In this document: in pieces, positions 8,988 to 17,978 of the stretch
Position numbering within the stretch: position 1 is the first letter of the stretch
Layout: every line of letters begins with the position of its first letter
Assembly: GCA_016714765.1 (NCBI GenBank)
Contig: JADKCF010000005.1
Span: 124,001 to 188,000, forward strand
DNA length: 64,000 nucleotides
Direction of reading: 5' to 3'
From: Saprospiraceae bacterium
GTDB lineage: Bacteria; Bacteroidota; Bacteroidia; Chitinophagales; Saprospiraceae
Program-made: the position numbers and the translations under genes
Notes under the pieces: model-generated
The model's database searches: none
Told to the model about the DNA's origin: nothing
Seen by the model: the letters and a program-made list of their open reading frames with translations, nothing else

Positions 8988-11528
8988 TTAAGGTACTATG
9001 ACGCGAGCAGTCCCCAAGAGTTTTTGATTTTTCTGAATGCTACAAATATAAACTCCAGATGACAGATCATGAAGATCAATTTTGATCTTGGGTTCTTCAC
9101 TTTGTACAGTACCTTGGAATATGCATTTTGCATCTATGCTGCATATTTTCAGAAGTATATCTGATGAGATATTTTTTTCCACTTCTATTATAATATTAAC
9201 ACCATCAAAATAGGCCTTTTCTATTTGGTTATGAAAATTTGATTTATCTGGGTTAATGGTATTTACTTGTCCTGCAGTTGGCAGATACCTTCTGAGAATA
9301 CTGCTCCCATATGTACTTGCTACTATATAGATGGAATCATTAAATTTTTGATAATCCATATCAGTGATAAAAGCACCCTGGGGTATACCATCATCCCAAA
9401 GACTCCAGTTTTGTCCGCCATCTTCTGTGATAAAAACGCCAAAACCATCAGTGCCTGCAAGAAGGATGTTTTCATTTGACGGGTGTTCCATCATAACAGA
9501 ATAGGGTAGATTGGGAAGATTTCCTGTAATGTTGGTCCAATTCGAGCCATTATCATCTGATTTGAATAATACATTATGCTCAAGATGCTGACCATAGCCA
9601 CGCATCAGAGCATAGACTCTGTTTTCCAGTGTTGGATTATCAGAGGTATAGGTATGTGCTATACTCAATCCATCCGCTTCATTGTATTTTGTGGGCAGAC
9701 CTTTTGTGATATTTTTCCATTCCCAAATGCCAAAATCCAGGACCATCAACGATGATGTATCGGGACCTGAACCACTCACATAGATTTTTGGATATGCACC
9801 ATGCGATACTCTGAGTGAAGAAATTTCTAGTATGTCCAAGTCTTGAAAACCAAGGTACTCCCACGTATAGCCTTCATTGGTAGAATAGTACAACTTATTG
9901 TCCGTTTGGGTAAAAAGTGTCGTAGGGTTATTTTGATCAGTTCGCACTAGACGCCACCATTGTCCTGAAGGCTTGAGTCCCACATTAATATCTTGCCACC
10001 CTGCTGCGGATGGACCAAATTTCCGATAGTTACTAAAAGCTAAAGGTCCGTTAGAGACACCTAAAGTACCATATACTTTGTTTTCATCAGAAGGATCTAT
10101 AGCTACTCCGCCGCCATCGCCCAATAGGTAAAACCGTTTTTTGACAGTGGGATTATAGTACACTAAGCCATTGTCCTGAGTACCACCGATAATGACACGT
10201 GGATCGGTACGACTTACTGCCACAGTTACAAATTGTGTAATGGGCAAATTATTATATTGGATATCCCACTTCCACTTTTCGTCAAAAGCTGTAGCATAAA
10301 TACCTCCATCATTGCCATACCACGCCGTCTTTCCATCTTTGCTCCATCCTCCACAATGAAAATCTGGATGCTGACCTTCTTCCGGACCATAAAAATTATC
10401 CCCATCAGTAGAATATATATACCAACCACCACCAGAAATGACATGGTTAGGATCGACCGGAGAGACGGATATAAAGCTACAATAACCAGCCATTCCCCAA
10501 TGATAATCAACATCTTTTTCTCCATTGGCATTGATCACCGTACATCTTGACCAAGAGTCGCCACCATTTACCGTTTTATATATGCCCAATGTGAATCCTT
10601 CCGTATTTGTGTACAAAGCATATATGACATCTGGTTGGGATTTACAATTGGATAATTCTATTCTATTAAAATCATTTGTAGGCAATCCGTTTGTCAGGCT
10701 TTGCCATGTTTTGCCACCATCACGTGTCCTAAATATTCCTCGATCATATTCTGCTACAAGCATGGTATCGGGCCTTTGTGGATATATGACCATGCCAGGA
10801 TGATTTCCCCCTTTCTTTCTGTCCCAAGTCAATCCACTATCTTTAGAAAAAAAGACACCATCGCTTCCACAAGTCCATGCTTTACCAGGTCTAGCTGTGT
10901 ACTCCATCTCATCGAAAGCACCCAAACCAGTACCACCTTCTATTAGAATACTTTTCCATGTATTTCCCTTATCTGAGGATCTCCAGAGCCCCGCACCACC
11001 TCGCACGCCAGGCTCTCCTGTACCAAGGAGTATGATGTTTTCATTAAAAGGATCAGTTGCTACCGTACCACTCCATACTGAAGCTACCGTGTTGGATAGA
11101 TTTTTATTTAAGAATTTGCCATCAGTTCCTTTTTGGATGTCCCAAAGGCCTCCACTTGCTGATGCAACTCTTATATGATTATCATGCAATATTTCTACAT
11201 CTCTTATTCTTCCAGAACAAACAAAATTGATGCCTTGAGAACTAAAAATACCTGTAGGGCCGACTGTTTCCCAAAGATTGGTATTCCGATTGTTGTCACT
11301 TTTTTTTGTAAACTGACTACGAATAGATGCAGAAATCCGCAATCTTTCTGATGGAGAATATAGATTTCCTCCTGGACTTAACTTCTCAAGTTTTGCACCT
11401 TGGTCGATATGTTCTTCGTGCACTACTTTTCCTGCTGGAATAGTCTGTGTATATCCCAAAAAGGGCAAAACCAGCCACAATGACATTACGATATTTCGCA
11501 CATTTGATCGATTTAATAAAGCATTCAT
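8988..11528 (-). CDS. Sortilin/BNR-repeat T9SS-exported protein
   Basis: 846 residues. Signal peptide about 1-27 (LWLVLPFLGYTQT). Residues about 85-740 form a large beta-propeller of BNR/Asp-box repeats, with S-x-D-x-G-x-T-W motifs such as SSDKGNTW, SKDSGLTW, TRDGGKTW, TVNGGDSW and SDDNGSNW. This matches the VPS10/sortilin or WD40/YVTN exo-alpha-sialidase-like fold. The last about 85 residues are a sorting-like domain ending in LHDLSSGVYICSIQ and a basic strand, as in T9SS type A tails. It begins 24 bp after the stop of the histidine kinase, so it is the third gene of the response regulator operon. A surface propeller next to a propeller-sensing kinase could be a linked sensor or effector pair; that is inference. 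Confidence 0.8.
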   Translation of the reverse strand: MNALLNRSNVRNIVMSLWLVLPFLGYTQTIPAGKVVHEEHIDQGAKLEKLSPGGNLYSPSERLRISASIRSQFTKKSDNNRNTNLWETVGPTGIFSSQGINFVCSGRIRDVEILHDNHIRVASASGGLWDIQKGTDGKFLNKNLSNTVASVWSGTVATDPFNENIILLGTGEPGVRGGAGLWRSSDKGNTWKSILIEGGTGLGAFDEMEYTARPGKAWTCGSDGVFFSKDSGLTWDRKKGGNHPGMVIYPQRPDTMLVAEYDRGIFRTRDGGKTWQSLTNGLPTNDFNRIELSNCKSQPDVIYALYTNTEGFTLGIYKTVNGGDSWSRCTVINANGEKDVDYHWGMAGYCSFISVSPVDPNHVISGGGWYIYSTDGDNFYGPEEGQHPDFHCGGWSKDGKTAWYGNDGGIYATAFDEKWKWDIQYNNLPITQFVTVAVSRTDPRVIIGGTQDNGLVYYNPTVKKRFYLLGDGGGVAIDPSDENKVYGTLGVSNGPLAFSNYRKFGPSAAGWQDINVGLKPSGQWWRLVRTDQNNPTTLFTQTDNKLYYSTNEGYTWEYLGFQDLDILEISSLRVSHGAYPKIYVSGSGPDTSSLMVLDFGIWEWKNITKGLPTKYNEADGLSIAHTYTSDNPTLENRVYALMRGYGQHLEHNVLFKSDDNGSNWTNITGNLPNLPYSVMMEHPSNENILLAGTDGFGVFITEDGGQNWSLWDDGIPQGAFITDMDYQKFNDSIYIVASTYGSSILRRYLPTAGQVNTINPDKSNFHNQIEKAYFDGVNIIIEVEKNISSDILLKICSIDAKCIFQGTVQSEEPKIKIDLHDLSSGVYICSIQKNQKLLGTARVIVP

Positions 11529-11552
11529 ATCTATTTGGTTTTTTGTGAATAA

Positions 11553-14500
11553 TCAATAAGTTATAAGAGATATTTCCGTTCCATTTTCGTTGGTTATGAT
11601 ATTTAAAGTCGCATTTAAGGCCGCCGCTCTGGTCTCCATATTTTTCAATCCATTGCCTCGTTTTATCATTAATGGGTCGAAGCCCAATCCGTTATCTTTA
11701 ATCACCGTCATCATCTTTCGGTTTTCGATTTTGAAAGAAAAATGTACTTGGCTGGCCTTACTGTATTTGGCGGCATTATTTATGGCTTCCTTGAATATCA
11801 AATAATAGTTTCTGCGGTCTTCGGGATTTAGCTTTATGTCACGTGGGACCTCATCTATACTAAAAAAAACATCTATGCCCATAGGTTCCAATGTGTCGAT
11901 GGCGAACTCCTGAATCTTGCCCAAAATGTTATTCAAGCTATCATTTTTGGGATTGATGCTCCAGATAATTTCAGTCATGTTACTCATAACTTCGCCTGTC
12001 TTGTCCGCTATGGTTTTGAATGATTGATGGGCGTCTTTTCTCATGGCTTCTCTTTCGCTCATCATGCGAATGTGTGACAGAGTGCTACCCATATCATCGT
12101 GCAGATCTCTGGCAATGTTTTGTCTCAACCGCTCTAATTTTTTTCTTTGATTATCTCTGTAAAGAAACAAACTATATATAATAAAAGAGATGACACCTAT
12201 GAGCAATCCATTAAACCACCATGTCCTCCAAAAAGGTGGTGCAATGTCGATATGCAACACATATTCATTAGGGCTCTTTAGTCCAAAACTATTTTCACTT
12301 TTCACCCTGAGTGTATATTCACCATATCCAAGATTGTTGAAAGTCAAAGTGTTATCAGCCATTGGCAGCCAGGTTGTAGCATTTTCATTTAAGGTGTATT
12401 GATAACTATTACTTTGTGAATTTGTAAAATTCAAGTTTGTAAATTCAAAGTACATACTGTTTTGGTCATAATGCAGATCAAAGGTATGACCAGATTCTGG
12501 CATTGTATCTATTTTAAATTTTTCAATATTGGCATGGGACATTCTGATATTACCAGCCGATGCCATTTTTAAACTGTCTAAGGTTATGGTGTTTAATGCC
12601 TGTGATTGTCCAATATATAGGGTATTAGATTTTTGAGAAATAGAAATATGGGGTTTTGGTGAAATGCCCATATTCGAATTATAATAGGTAAAATCCGATA
12701 TGGTATTAGTCAAAGGGTCATATCTGGTCACACCATAATCGGTACTCATCCAAATATTATTATCTGAGTCTAAGCCTATTCCACTAAAAGCCCCCAACGG
12801 TTTTTCATTATAATTTTCGAATAATGTAAATTCAAGTTTTGTTTTGGCAGTGTTAACTAAAGAAAATCCGTTAAAAGATGTCATGACCAATGTATGGTTA
12901 CCGATACTCTTGATATTTTCCAAAACTTTTAACACTTTTAATTCTTTATAATCATCTTGAGTAAAAAGATTTACCTTTCTGGAGATTGGGTCATAACAAT
13001 ACATGGCATCATTTTCATTATTTTTAGCGGTAGCAAAAATCCATACTTTTCTGCTTTCATCTATGGTAAACCTAAATGCATAATCTGATAATTTGTGCAG
13101 ATCCAAAAACTGACGAATATCGGCTTGCTCTCTTATTTCATTATTATTACGAGAATATATATACATACCTGACACAGAACCCAACCACAGATTTCCATCA
13201 TCATCTTCTACCATCTTTAAAATATTCGGCTTATTTTTGTGTCCGATATTAAAATCGGGAACTATGATTTTCTTTTTAGTAAGGTCATACCCAATAAAAC
13301 CTTTTTGAAAGGACGAAATCCATAGTATATTTTTGGAGTCAATATACAAGGTGTATGGAGCTGTTTTATCACAGTACTTTTTCAGCTCAGTAGGAATGGC
13401 AACTAATTTTTTATGTATAAGGTCATATCTGAATATGGAATTGTAAGCTACACCAAACCATACAATACTGTCTTTGGAGCTCCCATGTTCAAAACAAATA
13501 TAATCCAATGCCCAGTCAGACTGACCTCCGGGCAAGGGTATGGGGAGTACCTTTACATTTTGTTTGAACGGGTCATAACGATGCAGTCCGCGATAAGTAC
13601 CTATCCACATACCTTCTGTCAGAGTTGGTTCAAAACAGAATCCGGCGCCAGGAACACCATTGATATCACTGTGACCGTCAGCCATATAACTGGTAAATAT
13701 ATTGGTTTTGATATCAAATGTTTTGATACCATAATTAGTAGCCAGCCACAATAAATCATCTTCACCTGTAAACCCTGATTGGGCGATGGAAATAACTGCA
13801 TTCTGAATATTGGAAGTATCTGCAAATATATAATTGGTTAGTTTTTGGGTTTTAATATCAAATTTCATCAGACCATGTACCCAGGATCCAATCCAAATTA
13901 CATCATGTTTTTTGTCGTAATAACTGCTCAAAAAACCATCATCAGAGGAGATTTTTGGATCTTGTCCAGGTCTATGAAAATTTTTGATTTCGCAGGAGTA
14001 CGGGTTATATCTCCACAGGCCATTATTGCCAGAGAGCCACATGATGCCTTCTTTGTCGATTTGGATGGAGAAAATAGTTTCATCTGAGCCAAGGCCATCG
14101 ATGGTTTCTTTGTGCAATCTAATGTCCTTTCCTTGAGAATAAAGTAATCCTTTGTTGGTCCCCAGCCACATGACATCATTGCGACTATCATAATTCAAAC
14201 AGTGAATATCTAATTTTTTTTCATTGTCTAATTCTATTGGGATTTTTACTTTTTTGCATTTGCCACTTTTAGGGTCAAAAATATTTAAATCTGGCAAAGC
14301 TATAATCCATAACCTATCATGCTTGTCAGATACTATTTTCCTGATATAATTTGAAGACAGTGAAGTAGTGTCATATGGATTTGCTCTATAAGCCTTGAAT
14401 CGATGTCCATCATACCTTAGCAAACCCTGTTCTGTACCTATCCACAAATAGCCATCCCGTGTCTTCTCAAGACATAAAGCTTGTGCCCCTGTAAAACCCT

Positions 14501-14684
14501 GGGCAAATCCATAATGATCAAAAATTATAGGTTTGCGGATATCCTGTAAGTAGGATTGGCCGCAAGTGAACGTAGCAAAACTAAAGATCAACAGGATTAT
14601 ATGAACATATTTTGGTTGCAAACAGAAACGGGCTAATTTGACAAAATAATTTAACGCAACAATAAAATTAATCTTTTTTCTCAA
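11553..14684 (-). CDS. Two-component sensor histidine kinase with periplasmic beta-propeller
   Basis: 1043 residues. The N-terminal hydrophobic stretch (about 25-42) is a signal or anchor. Residues about 55-720 are Reg_prop repeats (L-W-I-G-T-x-x-G-L motifs such as LWIGTEQGLLRYD and MWLGTNKGLLY), forming a seven-bladed double propeller. A Y_Y_Y domain follows (about 730-815), then one membrane helix (about 822-842). The cytoplasmic part is a HisKA_3 kinase: His862 in ARDLHDDMGSTLSHI, an N box EAINNAAKYS (about 965-974) and a G box DNGLGFD (about 997). There is no receiver domain, unlike the fused hybrid kinases of many Bacteroidota, and the cognate regulator is encoded just upstream. The start overlaps the regulator's end by 17 bp (translational coupling). 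The ligand is unknown. Confidence 0.88.
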   Translation of the reverse strand: MRKKINFIVALNYFVKLARFCLQPKYVHIILLIFSFATFTCGQSYLQDIRKPIIFDHYGFAQGFTGAQALCLEKTRDGYLWIGTEQGLLRYDGHRFKAYRANPYDTTSLSSNYIRKIVSDKHDRLWIIALPDLNIFDPKSGKCKKVKIPIELDNEKKLDIHCLNYDSRNDVMWLGTNKGLLYSQGKDIRLHKETIDGLGSDETIFSIQIDKEGIMWLSGNNGLWRYNPYSCEIKNFHRPGQDPKISSDDGFLSSYYDKKHDVIWIGSWVHGLMKFDIKTQKLTNYIFADTSNIQNAVISIAQSGFTGEDDLLWLATNYGIKTFDIKTNIFTSYMADGHSDINGVPGAGFCFEPTLTEGMWIGTYRGLHRYDPFKQNVKVLPIPLPGGQSDWALDYICFEHGSSKDSIVWFGVAYNSIFRYDLIHKKLVAIPTELKKYCDKTAPYTLYIDSKNILWISSFQKGFIGYDLTKKKIIVPDFNIGHKNKPNILKMVEDDDGNLWLGSVSGMYIYSRNNNEIREQADIRQFLDLHKLSDYAFRFTIDESRKVWIFATAKNNENDAMYCYDPISRKVNLFTQDDYKELKVLKVLENIKSIGNHTLVMTSFNGFSLVNTAKTKLEFTLFENYNEKPLGAFSGIGLDSDNNIWMSTDYGVTRYDPLTNTISDFTYYNSNMGISPKPHISISQKSNTLYIGQSQALNTITLDSLKMASAGNIRMSHANIEKFKIDTMPESGHTFDLHYDQNSMYFEFTNLNFTNSQSNSYQYTLNENATTWLPMADNTLTFNNLGYGEYTLRVKSENSFGLKSPNEYVLHIDIAPPFWRTWWFNGLLIGVISFIIYSLFLYRDNQRKKLERLRQNIARDLHDDMGSTLSHIRMMSEREAMRKDAHQSFKTIADKTGEVMSNMTEIIWSINPKNDSLNNILGKIQEFAIDTLEPMGIDVFFSIDEVPRDIKLNPEDRRNYYLIFKEAINNAAKYSKASQVHFSFKIENRKMMTVIKDNGLGFDPLMIKRGNGLKNMETRAAALNATLNIITNENGTEISLITY

Positions 14685-15312
14685 TAAATACCTTGTGTAC
14701 TGCTTCCGTTACGGAATGAACCTGCAATTTTTCGTAAATTCGTTTTATATATGACCGTACTGTATCGATACTTATAAATGATTCGTCGGCGACCATCTTA
14801 TAACTTAATCCTTTTGCCAGTAATTGTAAGATGTTTAATTCTCTTTCACTCAAAATATGTTTGAAGTCATTGGTCCCGGCATGTTGTCTTGGTATTGATA
14901 ATATTTTACGTGCTATGGATGGGCTCATAGGTGCACCACCTGCATGAACTTCCTTTATGCTGGAAAGCAACGTAGAAAGTGAGCTTTTCTTCAGTAAATA
15001 CCCAGTGGCACCGGCTAAGATGGCATTGAAGATTCGATCATCATCATCAAAAACTGTATTCATAATCACTTCTACTTCCGGATAGACAGATTTCAAATCT
15101 TTTACTCCTTCGATGCCTGTACGTCCAGGCATATCTATATCCATGATAATTACTTCAGGAGAAAATGCCTTGGTATTTTGAATCACATCTAAGCAATGAC
15201 CGAATTCTCCGGCCAAAACGAACTCATCCGAGTCCCTTATGATAGATGCCAAAGTCTCTCTTAATCCCGCATTATCTTCATAAAGAGCCACTTTGATTTT
15301 ACCACTTTTCAT
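14668..15312 (-). CDS. NarL/LuxR-type response regulator
   Basis: 214 residues from ATG 15312, which I prefer to 15345 because the -7-like element sits at 15341-15334. The N-terminal receiver domain has the acidic pair YEDN (residues 11-14), phospho-acceptor Asp58 in IIMDIDMPG and the conserved Lys of LLKKSS. The C-terminal HTH_LuxR domain starts LSERELNILQLLAKGLS and contains IDTVRSYIKRIYEKL. It is the first gene of an operon with the propeller kinase and the sortilin-like protein. Its own promoter holds one of four copies of TCACATGATGATGTGA, so it probably binds that sequence and regulates itself and three other surface-protein units. That link is inferred from position, not shown. Confidence 0.88.
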   Translation of the reverse strand: MKSGKIKVALYEDNAGLRETLASIIRDSDEFVLAGEFGHCLDVIQNTKAFSPEVIIMDIDMPGRTGIEGVKDLKSVYPEVEVIMNTVFDDDDRIFNAILAGATGYLLKKSSLSTLLSSIKEVHAGGAPMSPSIARKILSIPRQHAGTNDFKHILSERELNILQLLAKGLSYKMVADESFISIDTVRSYIKRIYEKLQVHSVTEAVHKVFIEKKD

Positions 15313-15333
15313 AATAATATTGTTAATTAAGGG

Positions 15334-15391
15334 TAAAAATAACAATATTTACCATAGCAGCTTCTAATTCATTTGTCACATGATGATGTGA
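15334..15391 (-). promoter_or_regulatory. Promoter with shared 16-bp inverted repeat (copy 4)
   Basis: TCACATGATGATGTGA is at 15376-15391. A weaker -7 element, TATTTTTA, is on the minus strand at 15341-15334, 35 bp away (34 in the other three). It precedes the response regulator, suggesting autoregulation. The 223 bp between this box and the CPBP gene show only AGTGGT/ACCACT arms around 15550-15596. Confidence 0.7.
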
Positions 15392-15614
15392 ATTAAATAG
15401 GAAATCTATTTTGTAATAATCGACTTACATCGAAAAATTAGCACAAGTTCCAAGAAGCTTAAATTTTCAACCCATTTTCCCATTTACCAAAATAAAAGTC
15501 GCTTAGATTACGCCTAAATCATCCTTTTTACTATTTTTGAAGTTGAAATAGTGGTTTTTAGACGGACTGCCGTTATGCTGTAATGTTGGACGACCACTCA
15601 CAAGACCGAAAATT

Positions 15615-16352
15615 ATGACAGAAAAAATAAATTGGAAATACGTTTTAGGGTTTTATGGACTTGCAATAATTCTTGCTTTCCCATTTAACTCATTCATGAC
15701 ATCAGACCTACACCATAGACTGACAGCAGGAACAATATTCTATAAAAGTGTTTTTCTGCCAGCAGGACTTGTGACTTTAGTTGTAGGACTTTTAGCCCTT
15801 CGGTTTGACAAATCAATTATCAAAGAAATTACTTTTCTCGGACAACATAAGACAAAGAACATTATCATTTCATTAGTTCCATTAGTAGTATTTACAATTT
15901 CTGGACTTCAAAACGACAATAACATAAACCCGAATTTATTTGGCTTTTTAATATCCCTAACATTTCTGATTTACGCTTTGACAGAAGAAATATTTTGGAG
16001 AGGTTATTTAATAAATGCTTTCAGACCTTTAGGACGGTTTAAAAACTATTTATTACTTGGACTACTTTGGTGGCTTTGGCATATCCCTTTTAACTTTGAC
16101 AATGGTTTTTTTAGTTTTTTTCTACTAATAGTTGGTGGTTCATTTTTAATTGGAAAGTTTGCTGAAGCAACAAAATCGTTTTTGACAACAGCAGGCATTC
16201 ACTCAATAATGAATATTGGTAGCAATACTAACTGGACAAAGACCTTTGTAATTGACTTGACAATTATTTTTGTAGCAATGTTTATCATCGACAAAACTTG
16301 GAAAAATGGAACAAGCGGGACAGAAAAAAGTTTTATTTGGCACTTTGATTAA
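15615..16352 (+). CDS. CPBP-family intramembrane glutamic endopeptidase
   Basis: 245 residues, with about seven or eight hydrophobic helices. The family motifs are all visible: TEEIFWRGYL (EExxxR, about residues 122-131), then WHIPFNF (the FxxxH/WxxHxxF box, about 160) and HSIMN near residue 196. CPBP proteins are related to the CAAX prenyl protease Rce1 and often process or confer immunity against peptides. No peptide precursor or ABC transporter is nearby, so the target is unknown. It is flanked upstream by AGTGGT/ACCACT arms and downstream by palindromes that overlap its stop codon, so it may have arrived as a small mobile cassette. Confidence 0.8.
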   Translation: MTEKINWKYVLGFYGLAIILAFPFNSFMTSDLHHRLTAGTIFYKSVFLPAGLVTLVVGLLALRFDKSIIKEITFLGQHKTKNIIISLVPLVVFTISGLQNDNNINPNLFGFLISLTFLIYALTEEIFWRGYLINAFRPLGRFKNYLLLGLLWWLWHIPFNFDNGFFSFFLLIVGGSFLIGKFAEATKSFLTTAGIHSIMNIGSNTNWTKTFVIDLTIIFVAMFIIDKTWKNGTSGTEKSFIWHFD

Positions 16353-16418
16353 AATGGCGTTGTAAATTCAATTTACAACATGCAGACCCACTTGCAAATT
16401 GAATTTGCAAGGCCATTT
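16352..16418. repeat. Double-palindrome three-way-junction element
   Basis: Two perfect 21-bp palindromes, GTTGTAAATTCAATTTACAAC (16359-16379) and CTTGCAAATTGAATTTGCAAG (16391-16411), are joined by an 11-base linker. They are enclosed by outer arms AAATGGC (16352-16358) and GCCATTT (16412-16418). Folded, this makes a stem with two hairpins. It touches the stop codon of the CPBP gene and could act as a terminator or be a REP/REPIN-like repeat. Confidence 0.7.
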
Positions 16419-16427
16419 AAAAAGCAC

Positions 16428-16577
16428 AGATGGGGTAGGCTTAAAGATCTCAATAATATCCGTTAATCGCACATAAGGCCTTTGAACCTTTGCCTTTGGA
16501 GACTACAGCTGACAACTAAGCGTTCGCCGTGTCCAGCGGACATGCGATGAACGCCCCGTTGAACCTGCCTACCATCT
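16428..16577. repeat. Structured, GC-richer intergenic element
   Basis: The ends pair: AGATGG(gg)TAGGC (16428-16440) with GCCTACCATCT (16567-16577). Inside, GCGTTC (16520-16525) pairs with GAACGC (16549-16554) around a TGTCC-agc-GGACA hairpin (16530-16542). It contains no open frame. It may be a non-autonomous mobile element or a structured RNA. No second copy was found in the window. Confidence 0.45.
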
Positions 16578-16767
16578 TTCGTGGTTGCTCATTTTTTTGC
16601 GATACAGTTTGTAAATATGATATCATTCATTTATATTTGTATTTGTAAAGCGATGTTTTTCCAAATGAATACATTTATATATTTGTGATGCGAAATGTCT
16701 GTTAATAAAAGTCAAAATAATTCTATATAATTGCCTATGAGAATTTTTTGAACAACAAATAATCCAT

Positions 16768-16959
16768 ATGAACAAGGTAATTGTAGTTCTTGCATTTTGT
16801 TTGCCATTAGGACTTATTGCACAGCCCTTTAAAATCTCGCATCCTGGAAGCCTCAATGGAAATTGGTTTTATTCGCCAAAATCTACTGAACTTGATTACA
16901 GTACGGTTTATGTCTCTCCCGAAGGGATTTTAGTGTTCAAGGGAAATAAGAAAAAATAA
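16768..16959 (+). CDS. Small secreted hypothetical protein
   Basis: 63 residues starting MNKVIVVLAFCLPLGLIAQP, a typical Sec signal peptide cleaved after A18-Q19 or so. The mature part (about 44 residues) has an N-G-N-W-F-Y-S-P motif and ends in a basic NKKK tail. I do not recognise a family. It lies 9 bp before the next membrane protein gene and is likely co-transcribed with it. It could also be the surviving N-terminus of a longer protein, but no continuation is seen. Confidence 0.5.
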   Translation: MNKVIVVLAFCLPLGLIAQPFKISHPGSLNGNWFYSPKSTELDYSTVYVSPEGILVFKGNKKK

Positions 16960-16968
16960 ACCTAAATT

Positions 16969-17694
16969 ATGATTTCCAATATAGAAAATAAACTAATCAA
17001 AATATCAAGAATGGCATGGATAATTGCCATCTTTTTTTCCGTATTGATGTTAATTCCTTTTTTTGAAGACAATCCAATTTCAAAAATTTGGGCCATAGCT
17101 TTTATCAGTCTATATTTTGCACTCACATCCATAGTAGTAGCCTTAATGTATCTGGTTAAGTCTAATAAATTTAATAAATTAATTTCCGGCGAAAAAGTCA
17201 TAGCTCAGTGGAAACTTTCAGAAGTGGACAAATCCAAATATGTAGAACACCAATATGAGGAGCGAAAAAAGAAAAATCTTCTGAACTTCAAAATCATTAG
17301 CACTTTCATGGTTGTCATTTTTGGTTTTTTTATTATTATGATGGAGGCAGACAGCCGTATAGGCATGTTTTATTTCTTAGTGGGCTTTTTGGCAATACTG
17401 GCTTTTGTTGCATTTTTTACGCCGGGATTTTTCAAAAACAAAAACCTGAAAGGCGATGGCTGGGTAATTATTGGGGAAAAATACGCCTATATCAACGGTT
17501 TTTTTCACAACTGGGATTTTCCTTTTTCGGGAATAGAAAATGTAGAAATCATTCACAAACCGTTTTATGGCCTGCGCCTGGTGTATTACTACTTTGTGAA
17601 GTCAACAATAAGGAATACCGAAGAGATAGTCATTCCTGCACCGGGAAATATGAATTTGAATGATTTGAAAGATACACTACTGGCGAGTGAATAA
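16969..17694 (+). CDS. Four-helix membrane protein, unknown function
   Basis: 241 residues. Two N-terminal membrane helices (about 14-34 and 39-62) are followed by a charged region with G-E-K-V-I-A-Q-W-K-L-S, two more helices (about 102-121 and 126-147), and a C-terminal soluble domain. That domain has strands of the kind seen in PH-like or YcxB-type domains (DGWVIIGEKYAYINGFFHNW). The family is unclear. The preceding small secreted protein lies 9 bp upstream. Downstream to 17978 there is about 280 bp in which I see no gene. Confidence 0.6.
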   Translation: MISNIENKLIKISRMAWIIAIFFSVLMLIPFFEDNPISKIWAIAFISLYFALTSIVVALMYLVKSNKFNKLISGEKVIAQWKLSEVDKSKYVEHQYEERKKKNLLNFKIISTFMVVIFGFFIIMMEADSRIGMFYFLVGFLAILAFVAFFTPGFFKNKNLKGDGWVIIGEKYAYINGFFHNWDFPFSGIENVEIIHKPFYGLRLVYYYFVKSTIRNTEEIVIPAPGNMNLNDLKDTLLASE

Positions 17695-17978
17695 TAGCGA
17701 AAACCCGACATAATGGACGTGAAAAGGCACTAAATTCGTCGGTTTCAGGTGTAGCAGTGAAACTGAAATAAAAGTGACTCAGCTTCCTGGCTTATTACAT
17801 GGCGAACGAATTGATATCTTTGCGTAGATAAATAAAAATCAATAAATTGCAGTATAATTGCGATACATATCAGGGATTGACTTTAAAAGAAGAAAAATGG
17901 AAATACCGAAATAACTATCAATACGTATTGCATCGGTCTTGAATGTCTAATCAGGCAGGACCCTTCGCCGCAAAACCA

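Noticed and set aside
16623..16856. Minus-strand frame of 77 codons
   Set aside because: Overlaps the start of the plus-strand secreted protein, and its translation has no recognisable features.
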